The notes: generated by a model from the letters alone, not told the origin. A stretch of DNA of 64,000 nucleotides from Deltaproteobacteria bacterium (GCA_019308745.1 JAFDHO010000009.1:1-64000); one strand, 5' to 3'; shown: positions 48,892-59,570, counted from the stretch's first letter. A program made the numbers and translations.

Positions 48892-49587
48892 TCAAATCCC
48901 GCAGGTCCTTCTGACGTCCTCATTCTCCATGAGCTCTTCGACCTTGCCCTCGTAACATATCCTCCCGTTATCGATGATATAGCCGTAATCGCTCAAAGAC
49001 AGAGTGAACTTGACATTTTGCTCCGCAATGAGGACGGTCAATCCGGTCTCCTTTAGACTGGTCGTTGTCTCCCCCAGGGACTTGACCAGGGCCGGAGCGA
49101 GACCCTCCGTGGGCTCGTCCAGCAGAAGGAAGTCCGGATTGCCCATCAGGGCACGGCCGATTGCGAGCATCTTCTGCTCGCCTCCGCTGAGAAGCCCTCC
49201 CCTTCGTGATTCCATCCCCTTCAGGGCGGGGAAGAGTTCGTAGACCCTTTCCTTGTCCCACAGGTCCCTCCCTTCGGATCTCCTCGCAGCGATTTCCAGG
49301 TTCTCCCCCACGGTCAAATCTGCAAAGATCCTCCTGTCGTCCGGAACATAACCGATTCCCCGCCGCACGAGCCTGAAGGGTTCCTCTCCAGTGACATCTT
49401 TATTCTTGAACCTGATCCTTCCGGCCTTCGGAGGAGCGAGTCCGAGAATACTCTTGAGGGTGGTCGTCTTGCCCGCCCCGTTACGCCCCAGCAGGCAAAC
49501 CATCTGGCGGGACTCCACCTTCAGCGACACCCCGAAGAGGATATGGCTCAGGCCATAGAAGGTGTGGATGGACTCGACTTCAAGCAT
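48892..49587 (-). CDS. livF: Branched-chain amino acid-type ABC transporter ATP-binding protein LivF
   Basis: GRNGAGKTTTLKSILGL, LLSGGEQKMLAIGRALMGNPDFLLLDEPTEGLAP. Confidence 0.93.
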   Translation of the reverse strand: MLEVESIHTFYGLSHILFGVSLKVESRQMVCLLGRNGAGKTTTLKSILGLAPPKAGRIRFKNKDVTGEEPFRLVRRGIGYVPDDRRIFADLTVGENLEIAARRSEGRDLWDKERVYELFPALKGMESRRGGLLSGGEQKMLAIGRALMGNPDFLLLDEPTEGLAPALVKSLGETTTSLKETGLTVLIAEQNVKFTLSLSDYGYIIDNGRICYEGKVEELMENEDVRRTCGI

Positions 49588-50323
49588 AATCTCCCCCTAA
49601 GTAAGCCTCCTGGACGGCCTGGTTTTGCCTTACCTTCTCGGGTGAATCCTGAACCAGGGTCCTCCCGTGGTGCATCACCATTATGCTCTGTGCCACATTG
49701 AAGACCACATCCATGTCGTGCTCGCAGAACAGGACCGTGAGACCCTCCTTCTCGGCAAGCTGCTTTATGAGCCCCATGGTCGCCGTCGTCTCCTCGGGAG
49801 ACATGCCAGCTGTGGGTTCGTCCAGGATCAACATCTTCGGCCTGTTGCCGAGGGCTATGGCTATTTCAAGGATCCTTTGATCCCCGTGAGACAAGGAGCC
49901 TGCGGTGTAGGCGGCCTTGTCCAGAATCCCGACGCTCTTCAAGATCCTGTTCGTCTCTTGGATTGCCATCCTCCCGGAAAACCGGAAGAGTTTCCGGCTC
50001 ATCTGCCTTTGAGACAGAACCGATACCTGGACATTCCTGAACACGGACAGTCGATGGAAGATATTGGCGATCTGGAAGGACCTGGCAATCCCCCTCCTGC
50101 AAATCCTGTAGGCGGGCAGCCTGGTGATATCCACATTGTCAAAGATTATCCTGCCCTTTTCCGGCCTGAGCTGTCCGGTAATCAAGTTAAAGAGGGTGGT
50201 CTTTCCCGCCCCGTTCGGCCCGATGACCGCCACCAATTCTCCTTCCTTGACGCTTAGGCTTGCACCGTCAACTGCCTTGAAATCATCAAAGGACTTGTGG
50301 ACGCCCTCAACCTGTAGCATCAA
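49580..50323 (-). CDS. livG: Branched-chain amino acid-type ABC transporter ATP-binding protein LivG
   Basis: GPNGAGKTTLFNLITGQLRPEKGRI, SLSHGDQRILEIAIALGNRPKMLILDEPTAGMSPEET. Confidence 0.93.
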   Translation of the reverse strand: MMLQVEGVHKSFDDFKAVDGASLSVKEGELVAVIGPNGAGKTTLFNLITGQLRPEKGRIIFDNVDITRLPAYRICRRGIARSFQIANIFHRLSVFRNVQVSVLSQRQMSRKLFRFSGRMAIQETNRILKSVGILDKAAYTAGSLSHGDQRILEIAIALGNRPKMLILDEPTAGMSPEETTATMGLIKQLAEKEGLTVLFCEHDMDVVFNVAQSIMVMHHGRTLVQDSPEKVRQNQAVQEAYLGGDYA

Positions 50324-51278
50324 TCTCTTCTCCTGTGATCTTCTCTTCCCCCAGGTGCAATTTTTCCAATAGGAAACCCATCACCCCCTCAGGCAGGAAG
50401 AAAATCAGCAAAATGAGGATTATCCCCAATATGAGGGTCCAGTACTCGGTGTATGTCCCTACAAACGTGCGGAGAGCGACTGTTATGGCTGCCCCGAGTA
50501 TGGGCCCCGCAAAGGTGAACCAGCCCCCCAGGAGGCACATGATAAGAACTTCCAGGGAGAGGACCCAGAAAAGGAGGTCCGGGAATACGGATCGCTCCAA
50601 GATGACGAAAAGGACCCCGGCCACCCCTGCGAAAAAAGCAGCTATGACGATGGCCAAGAGCCTGTGTTGTTTGACATTGATGCCCACCGCCTCGCACCTC
50701 TCGGGATTGTCCCGTATGGCCTGGAGGGTGGTCCCAAAGGGTGATTCCAGAATCACGTACATGAGCCCAAGGCAAACCGCCATGACTATCAAGACAAAAT
50801 AATAAGAACTGCTCAGGGAACTCAGGAAATCAGGCACGGGTATGCCGTGGATACCATCGTCGCCGCCTGTGAGGCTGTACCACCGGAAGGCGATCGCCCA
50901 AATGAGCGACCCCAAGGATATCTGCAGCATGCCGAAATAAAGTCTTGACAGCCTCACACAAAACCATCCTATGAGAAAGCCCGCCAGGGCCGCCACGAGG
51001 GGAGCAACCACAAATGCAATCCACGAGGGTAATGAGGTCTTCGCTTGAATCAATGCAAAACAATAGGCACCCACCCCGTAAAACACGGCATGATGAAACT
51101 GGTACAAACCCCCGTAACCGACGACAAGATTGAGACTCATGGCAAGCAAGGCAGTAATCAAGATGATGGCCGTCAAATAGGTATAGAACTTAATGACAAG
51201 AAACGGCAGAATAAGGAGGAGCAATAGGATGGGTATGGAGAGCACCTGGGGCCTTCTTTTGAGGACTCTTGCTAACAA
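50307..51278 (-). CDS. livM: Branched-chain amino acid-type ABC transporter permease LivM
   Basis: AMSLNLVVGYGGLYQFHHAVFYGVGAY, AIRDNPERCEAVGINVKQHRLLAIVIAAFFAGVAG. Confidence 0.93.
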   Translation of the reverse strand: MLARVLKRRPQVLSIPILLLLLILPFLVIKFYTYLTAIILITALLAMSLNLVVGYGGLYQFHHAVFYGVGAYCFALIQAKTSLPSWIAFVVAPLVAALAGFLIGWFCVRLSRLYFGMLQISLGSLIWAIAFRWYSLTGGDDGIHGIPVPDFLSSLSSSYYFVLIVMAVCLGLMYVILESPFGTTLQAIRDNPERCEAVGINVKQHRLLAIVIAAFFAGVAGVLFVILERSVFPDLLFWVLSLEVLIMCLLGGWFTFAGPILGAAITVALRTFVGTYTEYWTLILGIILILLIFFLPEGVMGFLLEKLHLGEEKITGEEIDATG

Positions 51279-51293
51279 GGTCGAATTCCTTTC

Positions 51294-52190
51294 TTACCAA
51301 ACCGATTTCAACATTCCCTTGGGCCTTATCAAGAGCACGATAACAACGGCCATATAAGGGAAGACGATTGCAAATTGGGGCCAAAAGAGGACACCAAAAG
51401 ATTGTGTCAAGCCGAATATGAGAGAACCCACCATGGCCCCCCACATATTGCCGAGCCCCCCTATTGTTACTATGAGAAACGCTTCGATGATAATGTTATG
51501 ATCCATCCCGATGGTGATGCTTATGGTGGGTGCAACGAGGGCTCCTCCCAGGCCTGCCAGAAAACACCCGATCACAAAGGCAAAGGCAAAGACCCAGCTG
51601 ACATTTATGCCTATGGCATTCACCATTTCCATATCGACTGCCGCTGCCCTTGAAATCTTGCCTATCTTTGTCTTGTTGGTAAATAACCAGAGTCCCGCGG
51701 CCGCGGCCGGACCAATGATCAACAGGAAGAGATTGTACCTGGGAAATGATGACCCAAATATTGATATGGAGCCCCTCAGGAACTCAGGCGCCATGATTGA
51801 CCTGTATTCGGCACCCCAGACGATCTTCACCAGGTCACCGAAAATCAGCATTAGGGCAAAGGTGAAGAGCAGGAGCATCAGGTGCTCCCTCTGGTACAGA
51901 TGGCAAAACAAAAGCCTCTCGGTCACAAGACTGACGGCCGCTACCATACAAGGCGCAAGAACCAGTGAAAGCCAGAAACCGGTCGCGCCCCCGCCCAGCA
52001 TCTTGGACATGCTGAAGGCCAAAAAGGCCCCCAGCATGTAGAGGGAGCCATGGGCCACATTGGGTACCCTGAGTACGCCCAGAACAAAGCTGAGCCCTGA
52101 TGAGACAATGAAGAGGATCATTGCCCTGCTCAGCCCCACGAAGAAATGACTGCCTAACGCTGCTAAGGTAACTCCGGCACCCGCTTCCAT
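51294..52190 (-). CDS. livH: Branched-chain amino acid-type ABC transporter permease LivH
   Basis: GLSFVLGVLRVPNVAHGSLYMLGAF, AINVSW-type VNAIGINVSWVFAFAFVIGCFLAGLGGAL, TIGGLGNMWGAMVGSLIFG; internal ATG start. Confidence 0.92.
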   Translation of the reverse strand: MEAGAGVTLAALGSHFFVGLSRAMILFIVSSGLSFVLGVLRVPNVAHGSLYMLGAFLAFSMSKMLGGGATGFWLSLVLAPCMVAAVSLVTERLLFCHLYQREHLMLLLFTFALMLIFGDLVKIVWGAEYRSIMAPEFLRGSISIFGSSFPRYNLFLLIIGPAAAAGLWLFTNKTKIGKISRAAAVDMEMVNAIGINVSWVFAFAFVIGCFLAGLGGALVAPTISITIGMDHNIIIEAFLIVTIGGLGNMWGAMVGSLIFGLTQSFGVLFWPQFAIVFPYMAVVIVLLIRPKGMLKSVW

Positions 52191-52381
52191 TGAAAAGATC
52201 TCCTTTGATCGCTGAGTACTTCCCTGATCATGGAAGAAAGCATCCCTGTCAAAAAACTCCTGCAAGAAGCTCCCAAAAGGTCGCTCTCGCCAGGAACGGT
52301 CTCATGGGAGCTTTAAGGTCATAACAACCTTTACTGCTCCATCTGTTTCCACGGGCCCAGGCCTACCCACTATCTTCCATC

Positions 52382-53641
52382 CTACTTTCTTGACCTGGCC
52401 TCTCTGATTTCATCGCAGGAAGGCATAACGTCATCTCCCGTGAGGGTGATAATGTCGCTGGCAGTCAAGAAATCATACTGGGGCGTCTTCTTGGTAACAC
52501 CCATGAAGATGGGCAAAACAGCTTGATGATCACAGGCCCTCATTTCTATCTCACCGGCAGGGCTGTCTATCCTGAGTCCCTCCAGGGCGTCAATAAACTT
52601 CTCCTTGTCCACAGAGCCCGCCTTCCTGAACGCTTCTGCTATTAGATGTGCCGTAATATAACCGTGAAAACCCGAGAACCCTGGAGGGGCTCCATATTCC
52701 GCTTGAAAGGCACTGGCAAATCCCCTGTTGGCCGGCGTATCAGGGTAATAGAAAAGGTAGTCGCTGGTTCCCATGACGCCCTCAGGGGCCCCGGGACCGA
52801 GTGCCCTGAGAATGGAAGTCTCTGTGGCCGTGTGGACCCAGGCCTGGACTTTGCTTGTAAGGCCCGTGGCCTTGGCTGTCTTCATGACGTTTACCATGCT
52901 TGCCCCGCCGGTGCAAAATATCACCGCATCGGGCTTAGCAGCCAGGATGGCCGTGATATAGGGAACCAGGTCAGGCTCCCCTATTTTCCACCAGGACTGT
53001 CCGAGCAATTGAACATTCGGTTTGAGCTTCTTCAGGTTTCGCCATGCCGCGTCTGCTATGGCGTGGCCGTATTCATAGTCATCCCCGGCTATCCAATACT
53101 TGGTGAAGGGCTTCTTGGCGAGGGCAACACCGCCCGCCTTACCAAACATGGCTGTGTTCTCACTCGTGGAAAAGACATACCTGTGCCCCTTTTGCCCGGT
53201 AATCCTCTCGCTCTTGGCGATCCAAACGATCAGGGGCACCTTTTCCCTCCTAGCATAGTCAGAGACAGCAAGGGCAACGCTACTGCTGATAACACCAACC
53301 AGCACATCCACGCCTTCCCTCATTATCAATTCCTTGGCGACGCTGAGTCCAATGTCGACCTTGAATTTCGTGTCTCGCGTGGTATATTCGATCTTCCTTC
53401 CGAGAACCCCTTTCTCGTTAATCCCCTTGAGGGCGAGCTTGAAACCGTTCAGCGCCTCTTTACAAAACATGGCAGGTGGCCCGCTGTAGGTGTCGATAAT
53501 CCCGACCTTGATATTCCGGGCCTTTGCCTCTAAGGGTGGAATAGCCACAAAAGCGATAAACAGGGCCAAGACACAAACCACAAGCTTCAAATGGACATTA
53601 ATCTTTGCGCTGCTAGACATTTTTATCCCTCCCTTGGTCAA
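52382..53641 (-). CDS. ABC transporter substrate-binding protein (LivK-like)
   Basis: Signal peptide; IKVGIIDTYSGPPAMFCKEALNGFKLALKGINEKGVLGRKIEYTTRD periplasmic-binding fold. Confidence 0.9.
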   Translation of the reverse strand: MTKGGIKMSSSAKINVHLKLVVCVLALFIAFVAIPPLEAKARNIKVGIIDTYSGPPAMFCKEALNGFKLALKGINEKGVLGRKIEYTTRDTKFKVDIGLSVAKELIMREGVDVLVGVISSSVALAVSDYARREKVPLIVWIAKSERITGQKGHRYVFSTSENTAMFGKAGGVALAKKPFTKYWIAGDDYEYGHAIADAAWRNLKKLKPNVQLLGQSWWKIGEPDLVPYITAILAAKPDAVIFCTGGASMVNVMKTAKATGLTSKVQAWVHTATETSILRALGPGAPEGVMGTSDYLFYYPDTPANRGFASAFQAEYGAPPGFSGFHGYITAHLIAEAFRKAGSVDKEKFIDALEGLRIDSPAGEIEMRACDHQAVLPIFMGVTKKTPQYDFLTASDIITLTGDDVMPSCDEIREARSRK

Positions 53642-53953
53642 AAAAGTTAATGTTAGAGAAACTAATAGGTTCTGCGAAACGGTGTCCTACGGGTGCTTCT
53701 CAGTCCAAAATGGTTAATGCTCTAAAGGATGGCCCTAATTGTGATAGGTTATTCGAGAATACCGGTTTCCCGGGAATTATCGTTCGCAAGTATAGGGGAA
53801 ACAACTTAGCGTGTCAATTCCCATCTGAAGGCCCCTGAAAAACCCCCGTAACATATTCCCGTTGACAAGCTCTCCTTAAACTGGTAGGGGCCTTTGTTGG
53901 TTCATGACAGGATGAAGAGATGAGTCCTTTACGGGGGAGGTCCAAGAGACAAA

Positions 53954-55150
53954 ATGGGTGATGATTTTACAATTCCTTTATCCGAGATCCAGGACAGAAC
54001 GAAAAGGGTCCAGACCCAGCTACAAGAAAGCCCCATGGACGGCCTCTTCATAGTCCAGCGTGTAGACTTATTTTACTTTTCCGGGACCGCACAAAACGGC
54101 TTCCTCTACATTCCCGCCGACGGCAAGCCACTCCTCTTCATTAAGAAATATCTGCCCAGGGCAAGAAAAGAGTCCCCAATAGAAAACATTATCCAAATCA
54201 GCACCGTGAGGGAGATCCCGGGATTGATCCGAGATTTCTATGGTCGCCTTCCAAGAGTTCTGGGGTTTGAACTTGATGTCATTCCGGTAAATGACTTTAA
54301 CTTTTACAGGACCCTCTTTCCCAAACAGGAATGCGTGGATGGTTCTCCATTGATCCTCCGTGTAAGGATGATCAAGAGCCCGTGGGAAATAGAAATAATG
54401 GAAGAAGCGGCAGAGGTATCCTGGAAGACCTTTGAACATATGAAGACCCTTATACGGCCCGGACTGACGGAGATGGAGTTCTCGGGCCTGTTCGAGGCGT
54501 TTGCCAGGAAACTGGGGCACGGCGGGCAATTGAGGGTCAGACACCATCTGACGGAAGGATATCCGTGGCATGTTCTCAGCGGCACAAACGGAGGCATGGT
54601 CGGCCTTCTTGACTCCCCGGCAAGCGGTCAAGGGACCTCGCCTGCCTTTCCTTGCGGCGCGGGCTGGAAAGAGCTCCAGAGAGATGAACCCATCATGGTG
54701 GATCTCGGGGTAATGGTCAAGGGCTACCACATAGATGAAACCCGGATGTTCGCCATCGGCTCAATGCCCGCAGAGGCCCTGCGGGCCAGCGAGGCAGCCA
54801 TATCCATACACAATGGCGTCCTTGAAAGAGCGCGACCCGGAGTCACGGTGGGGGAACTCTTCCAGCACTCCTTGACCTTGGCCGAGAGGCTGGGCTACGG
54901 GGAACCCTACCTTGGTCCTCCCGGCTACAAGGTCACCTTCATCGGGCATGGCATAGGGCTTGAACTGGTGGAGCCTCCCATCATGGCCAAGAACAAAGAT
55001 GACCTGCTTCAGCCCGGCATGACCTTTTCTCTGGAACCCAAAATGGTATTTGAAGATGAATTCTCCGCCGGGGTGGAAAGCGTCTTCCTGGTGACGGAAT
55101 CGGGGGCCCGCCTCATTAGCAAGGTACCCCTGGAGATCTTCCTGTGCTGA
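53954..55150 (+). CDS. M24-family Xaa-Pro-type aminopeptidase
   Basis: MVDLGVMVKGYHIDETRMFAIG, VTFIGHGIGLELVEPPIMAKN, LQPGMTFSLEPKMVFEDEFSAGVESVFLVTESG. Confidence 0.93.
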   Translation: MGDDFTIPLSEIQDRTKRVQTQLQESPMDGLFIVQRVDLFYFSGTAQNGFLYIPADGKPLLFIKKYLPRARKESPIENIIQISTVREIPGLIRDFYGRLPRVLGFELDVIPVNDFNFYRTLFPKQECVDGSPLILRVRMIKSPWEIEIMEEAAEVSWKTFEHMKTLIRPGLTEMEFSGLFEAFARKLGHGGQLRVRHHLTEGYPWHVLSGTNGGMVGLLDSPASGQGTSPAFPCGAGWKELQRDEPIMVDLGVMVKGYHIDETRMFAIGSMPAEALRASEAAISIHNGVLERARPGVTVGELFQHSLTLAERLGYGEPYLGPPGYKVTFIGHGIGLELVEPPIMAKNKDDLLQPGMTFSLEPKMVFEDEFSAGVESVFLVTESGARLISKVPLEIFLC

Positions 55151-55160
55151 ACCCGGAGAC

Positions 55161-55481
55161 CTAGGAGAGTTCCTTCAAGATGTCCCTCAACTCCTCCTTT
55201 AACCCGGAAATAAGCGAAGGATGTTCCCCAAGGACCTTCTTCTGCCTCAACCTCTTCCTCGCCCCCTCTATGGTCAGCTTTTCCTCGTAAAGGAGCCGCT
55301 TTATTTCGAGAATGATCTCCAGATCCTTTTTCTGATAAGTCCTCTGATTTGTATCTGCCCTTTGGGGTTTGATTTGAGGGAATTCATGCTCCCAGTACCT
55401 GAGCACGTAGGGTTCGACGCCGATGATACGGCTCACTTCACCGATCCTGAAATACCTTTTTTCTTCGGGGAGGTCCTTCAT
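55161..55481 (-). CDS. MerR-family transcriptional regulator
   Basis: YFRIGEVSRIIGVEPYVLRYWEHEFPQIKPQRADTNQRTYQKKDLEIILEIKRLLYEEKLTIEGARKRL. Confidence 0.93.
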   Translation of the reverse strand: MKDLPEEKRYFRIGEVSRIIGVEPYVLRYWEHEFPQIKPQRADTNQRTYQKKDLEIILEIKRLLYEEKLTIEGARKRLRQKKVLGEHPSLISGLKEELRDILKELS

Positions 55482-55485
55482 AACG

Positions 55486-57903
55486 TTACCCCTCACGCAA
55501 CCTGGCGCCCGTCTTTGACATGATCCTCTCGATGATATGATCATGGAGCCGGTTTACCTCTTTGCCGTCAAGGGTATGATCTTTCGAGCGATAGCATATC
55601 CTGAAATTGAGCGCCTTTTCCGATGGATCCAGTCCTCTGCCTTCGTATATATCAAAGATGTGGGCAGACTCCACCAGGCCGCTCCCTTCCCCCTTTATAA
55701 CCTTCACGACCTCGGCGCTTTCCAGTCTCCTCCTGACAATCAGGGAAATATCCCTGTAGACGGCGGGATATTTTGGAACGGGTTGGAAGCGTCTTACGGG
55801 TTCTATCTCGCCTGCCAGGACCTGCATGTCCAATTCGAAGAGAAAGACATTGCTCTCCTTTAGATCAATCTTCTCAAGGATCCGACCCGAGATCCGGCCC
55901 AGATTCCCTATGTGGATTCCGGAGCAGTGAATGGAGGCCGAAACCTCACCGTCATAATGGGGCGGCGTGTTCCCCCGCTCAAAGGACACCCTGTCAATGA
56001 GACCCACTGCCCTGAGAAGGGCCTCAATAGATCCTTTCATGTCATAGAAGTCGGCCTTTCTCGGTGGTGCATACCATTCTTGTCTGTTGTAGAGACCTGT
56101 CATCACGGAGGCCAGAAAGGGCCTTTCCACGGGAAGCTCATCTTCCTCCCTTGCAAGGAATATCCTGCCAAGCTCGAAGAGTTTCAAGTTCTCTTCTCCA
56201 TAGGATACATTCAGCTTGACCGCGTCGAGAAGCCCCGGGATGAGAGATGTCCTCATAACAGATTGCTCCAAGCTCAAGGGGTTCATCAACTTCACAAAGG
56301 AGCGGACGGGACTGTCCTCCTCCGCCTCCATGAGGTCCGCGGAATCGGAAGATATGAAACTGTAAGATATGATTTCAGTAAAACCCAGACCTACCATTAT
56401 GTCCTTGACCCTGGCGCTGACCAAATCCTGTGAGTCCTCTTCCTCTTCTGCGGCCTTTATGGGCGGTGCCGTTACCGGAATGCTCTCGAACCCTTCGATC
56501 CTCGAGATCTCCTCTACCAGGTCTACCTCACGTGTGATATCCACTCGAAAGGAAGGGGGGCTTACGCGAATGGTATTGCTGTCAAGCTCCTCCACCGTCA
56601 TCTCCAGGGATCGAAGATACCGCGACATGGTTCTCTGCTCAATGGATGTCCCCAGAAAGGCATTCGTCCTGTCCACCCGTAGATCAATCACAGGAGCCAC
56701 ATAGGGTTTCGGATACCGGTCTATCACTCCCTTCGCGATCCTTCCTCCTGCCAGGCCTTTCATGAGCATTAAGGCCCTCTTGAGCGCCGTCACCGTACCC
56801 TCAATATCGATCCCTCTCTCGAAACGGTAGGATGCCTCCGTGAAAAGGCCGAGCATCTTTGACCCCCTCCTTATGGTGACTGGGTCAAAAAAGGCGCTTT
56901 CCACCAGGACGTTCCTCGATCCTTCAAAGATCTCCGAGTTCAGACCACCCATGATCCCGGCAAGGGCCACGGACCTCTCTCCGTCACAGATCATGAGCAC
57001 CTCCCTGTTGAGGCCTCTGGTCTGCCCGTCTAAGGTGGTGAAGACTTCTCCCTCTTCCGCCCTTCTGACGACGATCCTTTTCTCCCTCAGCCTGTCGTAG
57101 TCAAAGGCATGGAGGGGCTGCCCCATTTCCAGGAGCACGTAGTTCGTTACATCGACTATGTTATTGATGCTCCTGATGCCCGATACAAAAAGGCGGTATC
57201 GTATCCAGAAGGGGGAAGGCCCCAGGTGCACGTCTTGTATGATCCCGGCCGAATAGCGGGGGCAACCCTCCGGATCAATGAGGGTGACATCTGCCAAGTC
57301 CTCTGCCGGGGTGTCCTCCTCCTCCAGTTCAATCGCAGGTTTCTTCAAGGTCTTCCCTGTCAGGGCGACGATTTCCCGCGCAATCCCAATAACCGACGTG
57401 CAGTCCGAACGGTTGGGGGTAATACTGATATCGATTGCCCAGTCCTCGATGTCCGACGCCAAGGGCAGCGGGGTCCCGGGCCTGAGCTCGGGGGACAGGA
57501 TCATGATCCCACTGTGATCATCAGTAAGACCCATTTCATCTTCGGCCAGGAGCATCCCAACAGATTTCTCGCCCCTTATGACACTCTCCTTGACCTTGAT
57601 GCCCCCCGGAAGCCTTGTGCCGGGGGGCGCGAGAGGCACCATCGCTCCGACCTCAAGGTTAGGAGCACTGCATATGACCGGCACCACCCCATCTCCCCTG
57701 TCCACCTCACAAACGTAAAGGCGATCTGCCCGGGGGTGGGGTCTTATGGCCGATATCCTTGCGGTGAGGACATCATGGAGCGAATGACCCACGGGTTCAA
57801 GGGATTCAACCTCAAGGCCGGCAAGGGTCAGCAACTCGGCCAGATCCGAGGGGCTCGCATCAATTTCGACAAACTCCTTCAGCCATTTCAGACTGACGCG
57901 CAT
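55486..57903 (-). CDS. pheT: Phenylalanyl-tRNA synthetase beta subunit
   Basis: MRVSLKWLKEFVEID, ITPNRSDCTSVIGIAREI, NIVDVTNYVLLEMGQPLHAFDYD, C-term FDX-ACB-like domain. Confidence 0.98.
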   Translation of the reverse strand: MRVSLKWLKEFVEIDASPSDLAELLTLAGLEVESLEPVGHSLHDVLTARISAIRPHPRADRLYVCEVDRGDGVVPVICSAPNLEVGAMVPLAPPGTRLPGGIKVKESVIRGEKSVGMLLAEDEMGLTDDHSGIMILSPELRPGTPLPLASDIEDWAIDISITPNRSDCTSVIGIAREIVALTGKTLKKPAIELEEEDTPAEDLADVTLIDPEGCPRYSAGIIQDVHLGPSPFWIRYRLFVSGIRSINNIVDVTNYVLLEMGQPLHAFDYDRLREKRIVVRRAEEGEVFTTLDGQTRGLNREVLMICDGERSVALAGIMGGLNSEIFEGSRNVLVESAFFDPVTIRRGSKMLGLFTEASYRFERGIDIEGTVTALKRALMLMKGLAGGRIAKGVIDRYPKPYVAPVIDLRVDRTNAFLGTSIEQRTMSRYLRSLEMTVEELDSNTIRVSPPSFRVDITREVDLVEEISRIEGFESIPVTAPPIKAAEEEEDSQDLVSARVKDIMVGLGFTEIISYSFISSDSADLMEAEEDSPVRSFVKLMNPLSLEQSVMRTSLIPGLLDAVKLNVSYGEENLKLFELGRIFLAREEDELPVERPFLASVMTGLYNRQEWYAPPRKADFYDMKGSIEALLRAVGLIDRVSFERGNTPPHYDGEVSASIHCSGIHIGNLGRISGRILEKIDLKESNVFLFELDMQVLAGEIEPVRRFQPVPKYPAVYRDISLIVRRRLESAEVVKVIKGEGSGLVESAHIFDIYEGRGLDPSEKALNFRICYRSKDHTLDGKEVNRLHDHIIERIMSKTGARLREG

Positions 57904-58061
57904 CTCATGATCCTGACAATTCCAAGAAGTTAGTATGGTGTTTGCTCATGAGCATATCTGACCCCAATCCCAAGTGCAGAAGCCCCAATCCCCCTGAGAG
58001 GGTTATGAATCGGATTGAATCAGGCGATCCGACGTGCAAAGACCCCCATGATCTGGGCTCC

Positions 58062-59093
58062 CTAGAACTGCCCCAAGAAACGGATATCATTTCTAAAGAA
58101 CATATGGATATCATCGATCCCGTACTTGAGCATGGCTATCCTTTCAATTCCCAGTCCAAAGGCAAAACCGGAATACACCTCGGGATCATAATCCACGAAT
58201 TCATACACGGCGGGATCCACCATGCCTGAGCCCAGGATTTCCAGCCATCCGGTTTGTCCGCAGGTCCGGCACCCCTCCCCTTTGCAGATCACGCAACGGA
58301 TATCCACCTCGGCGCTGGGCTCCGTGAAGGGAAAGAAACTGGGCCTGAACCTTAACGCTGTCTTCTTGCCGAACATCTGGTGAACGAAGCTCGTGAGCGT
58401 GCCCTTGAGATCGCCGAAGGTCACTCCCCTATCCACGAGCAACCCCTCGACTTGGTGGAACATGGGGGTGTGCGACACGTCAGAGTCCCTCCTGTAAACC
58501 CTGCCCGGAGCGATTACGGCCACGGGCGGAGGGTGCCTCTCCATAGTCCTGACCTGCATGGGAGATGTGTGGGTCCTCAGCACCACATTTTCGGAAATGT
58601 AGAAGGTGTCCTGCATGTCCCGTGCAGGATGATCCTTGGGGATGTTGAGGGCCTCAAAATTGTAGTAATCCAGTTCCACGTTGGGGCCCTTCACGATTCT
58701 GTAGCCCATCCGTACGAATATTCGGCACACCTCTTCCAGTACCTGTGTAATCGGGTGCAGTTGCCCCCTCGGCGGCTCTCTCCCGGGCAAAGAGACATCC
58801 AAAAAGGCCTTCTCGTCCCTTCGGCCTGGCCCGAAATCTCTCTTTTTCTCCTCGAACAGTCTGTTGAGTTTCTCCTTGAGGCGATTGGCCAGCTTTCCGA
58901 CCTCCGGCCTTTCCTGTGGCGGCAGCCGTCCCAGGTCTCGCATGATGGAGGTTATTTCTCCCTTTTTCCCCAGGTACCTTACCCTGAACTGCTCCAGGGC
59001 CTCGGGGTCTGTCACCCCTTCAAGCTCCCTTGAAGCCTTCCTTTCGATTTCTAGGAGTCTGTCTTTCATCGCGCGAGCCTGGTCCTGTATCAT
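58062..59093 (-). CDS. pheS: Phenylalanyl-tRNA synthetase alpha subunit (start may be internal ATG at 59069)
   Basis: [68 protein letters not shown]. Confidence 0.97.
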   Translation of the reverse strand: MIQDQARAMKDRLLEIERKASRELEGVTDPEALEQFRVRYLGKKGEITSIMRDLGRLPPQERPEVGKLANRLKEKLNRLFEEKKRDFGPGRRDEKAFLDVSLPGREPPRGQLHPITQVLEEVCRIFVRMGYRIVKGPNVELDYYNFEALNIPKDHPARDMQDTFYISENVVLRTHTSPMQVRTMERHPPPVAVIAPGRVYRRDSDVSHTPMFHQVEGLLVDRGVTFGDLKGTLTSFVHQMFGKKTALRFRPSFFPFTEPSAEVDIRCVICKGEGCRTCGQTGWLEILGSGMVDPAVYEFVDYDPEVYSGFAFGLGIERIAMLKYGIDDIHMFFRNDIRFLGQF

Positions 59094-59098
59094 GAGAG

Positions 59099-59138
59099 AA
59101 AAAATGCGAGCCCCGCCTGCTTCGCCAAACGGGGCCTC
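59099..59138 (-). terminator. Intrinsic-terminator-like hairpin between rplT and pheS (possible attenuator)
   Basis: Reverse complement GAGGCCCCGTTTGGCGAAGCAGGCGGGGCTCGCATTTTTT, ending just before the pheS start. Confidence 0.6.
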
Positions 59139-59168
59139 GGTGTAGAGATGCCGGAGATCTGCAAATCC

Positions 59169-59516
59169 TTACTGGAGAGCCATGCTGACGACTTTGGAGA
59201 ACCCTGCTCGGTCATTTACCGCCATATCCGCAAGGGTTTTCCTGTCTATATCCACCCCGGCCTTGTGGAGTCTACCCATCAATTGGCTGTAAGAGATTCC
59301 GTTCTCCCTGGCCGCGGCATTGATCCTGACAATCCACAGCCGCCTGAAATCCCTTTTCCTGTTCCTGCGGTCCCGGTAGGCATAGGCCCTCGCTCTACTC
59401 ACGGAGATGAAGGCCGTCTTATAGAGCCTGCTCATACCTCCTCTGTACCCCTTGGCCCCCTTCAGGACCTTCTTTCTTCTATGTCTCGCTTTCGTACCCC
59501 TCTTTACCCTTGGCAT
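59169..59516 (-). CDS. rplT: 50S ribosomal protein L20
   Basis: [57 protein letters not shown]. Confidence 0.98.
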   Translation of the reverse strand: MPRVKRGTKARHRRKKVLKGAKGYRGGMSRLYKTAFISVSRARAYAYRDRRNRKRDFRRLWIVRINAAARENGISYSQLMGRLHKAGVDIDRKTLADMAVNDRAGFSKVVSMALQ

Positions 59517-59570
59517 TTCAATAACTCCTCATTGTTGATTCCCGCAAAAGAGCAGCCCCCTGCACATTTC

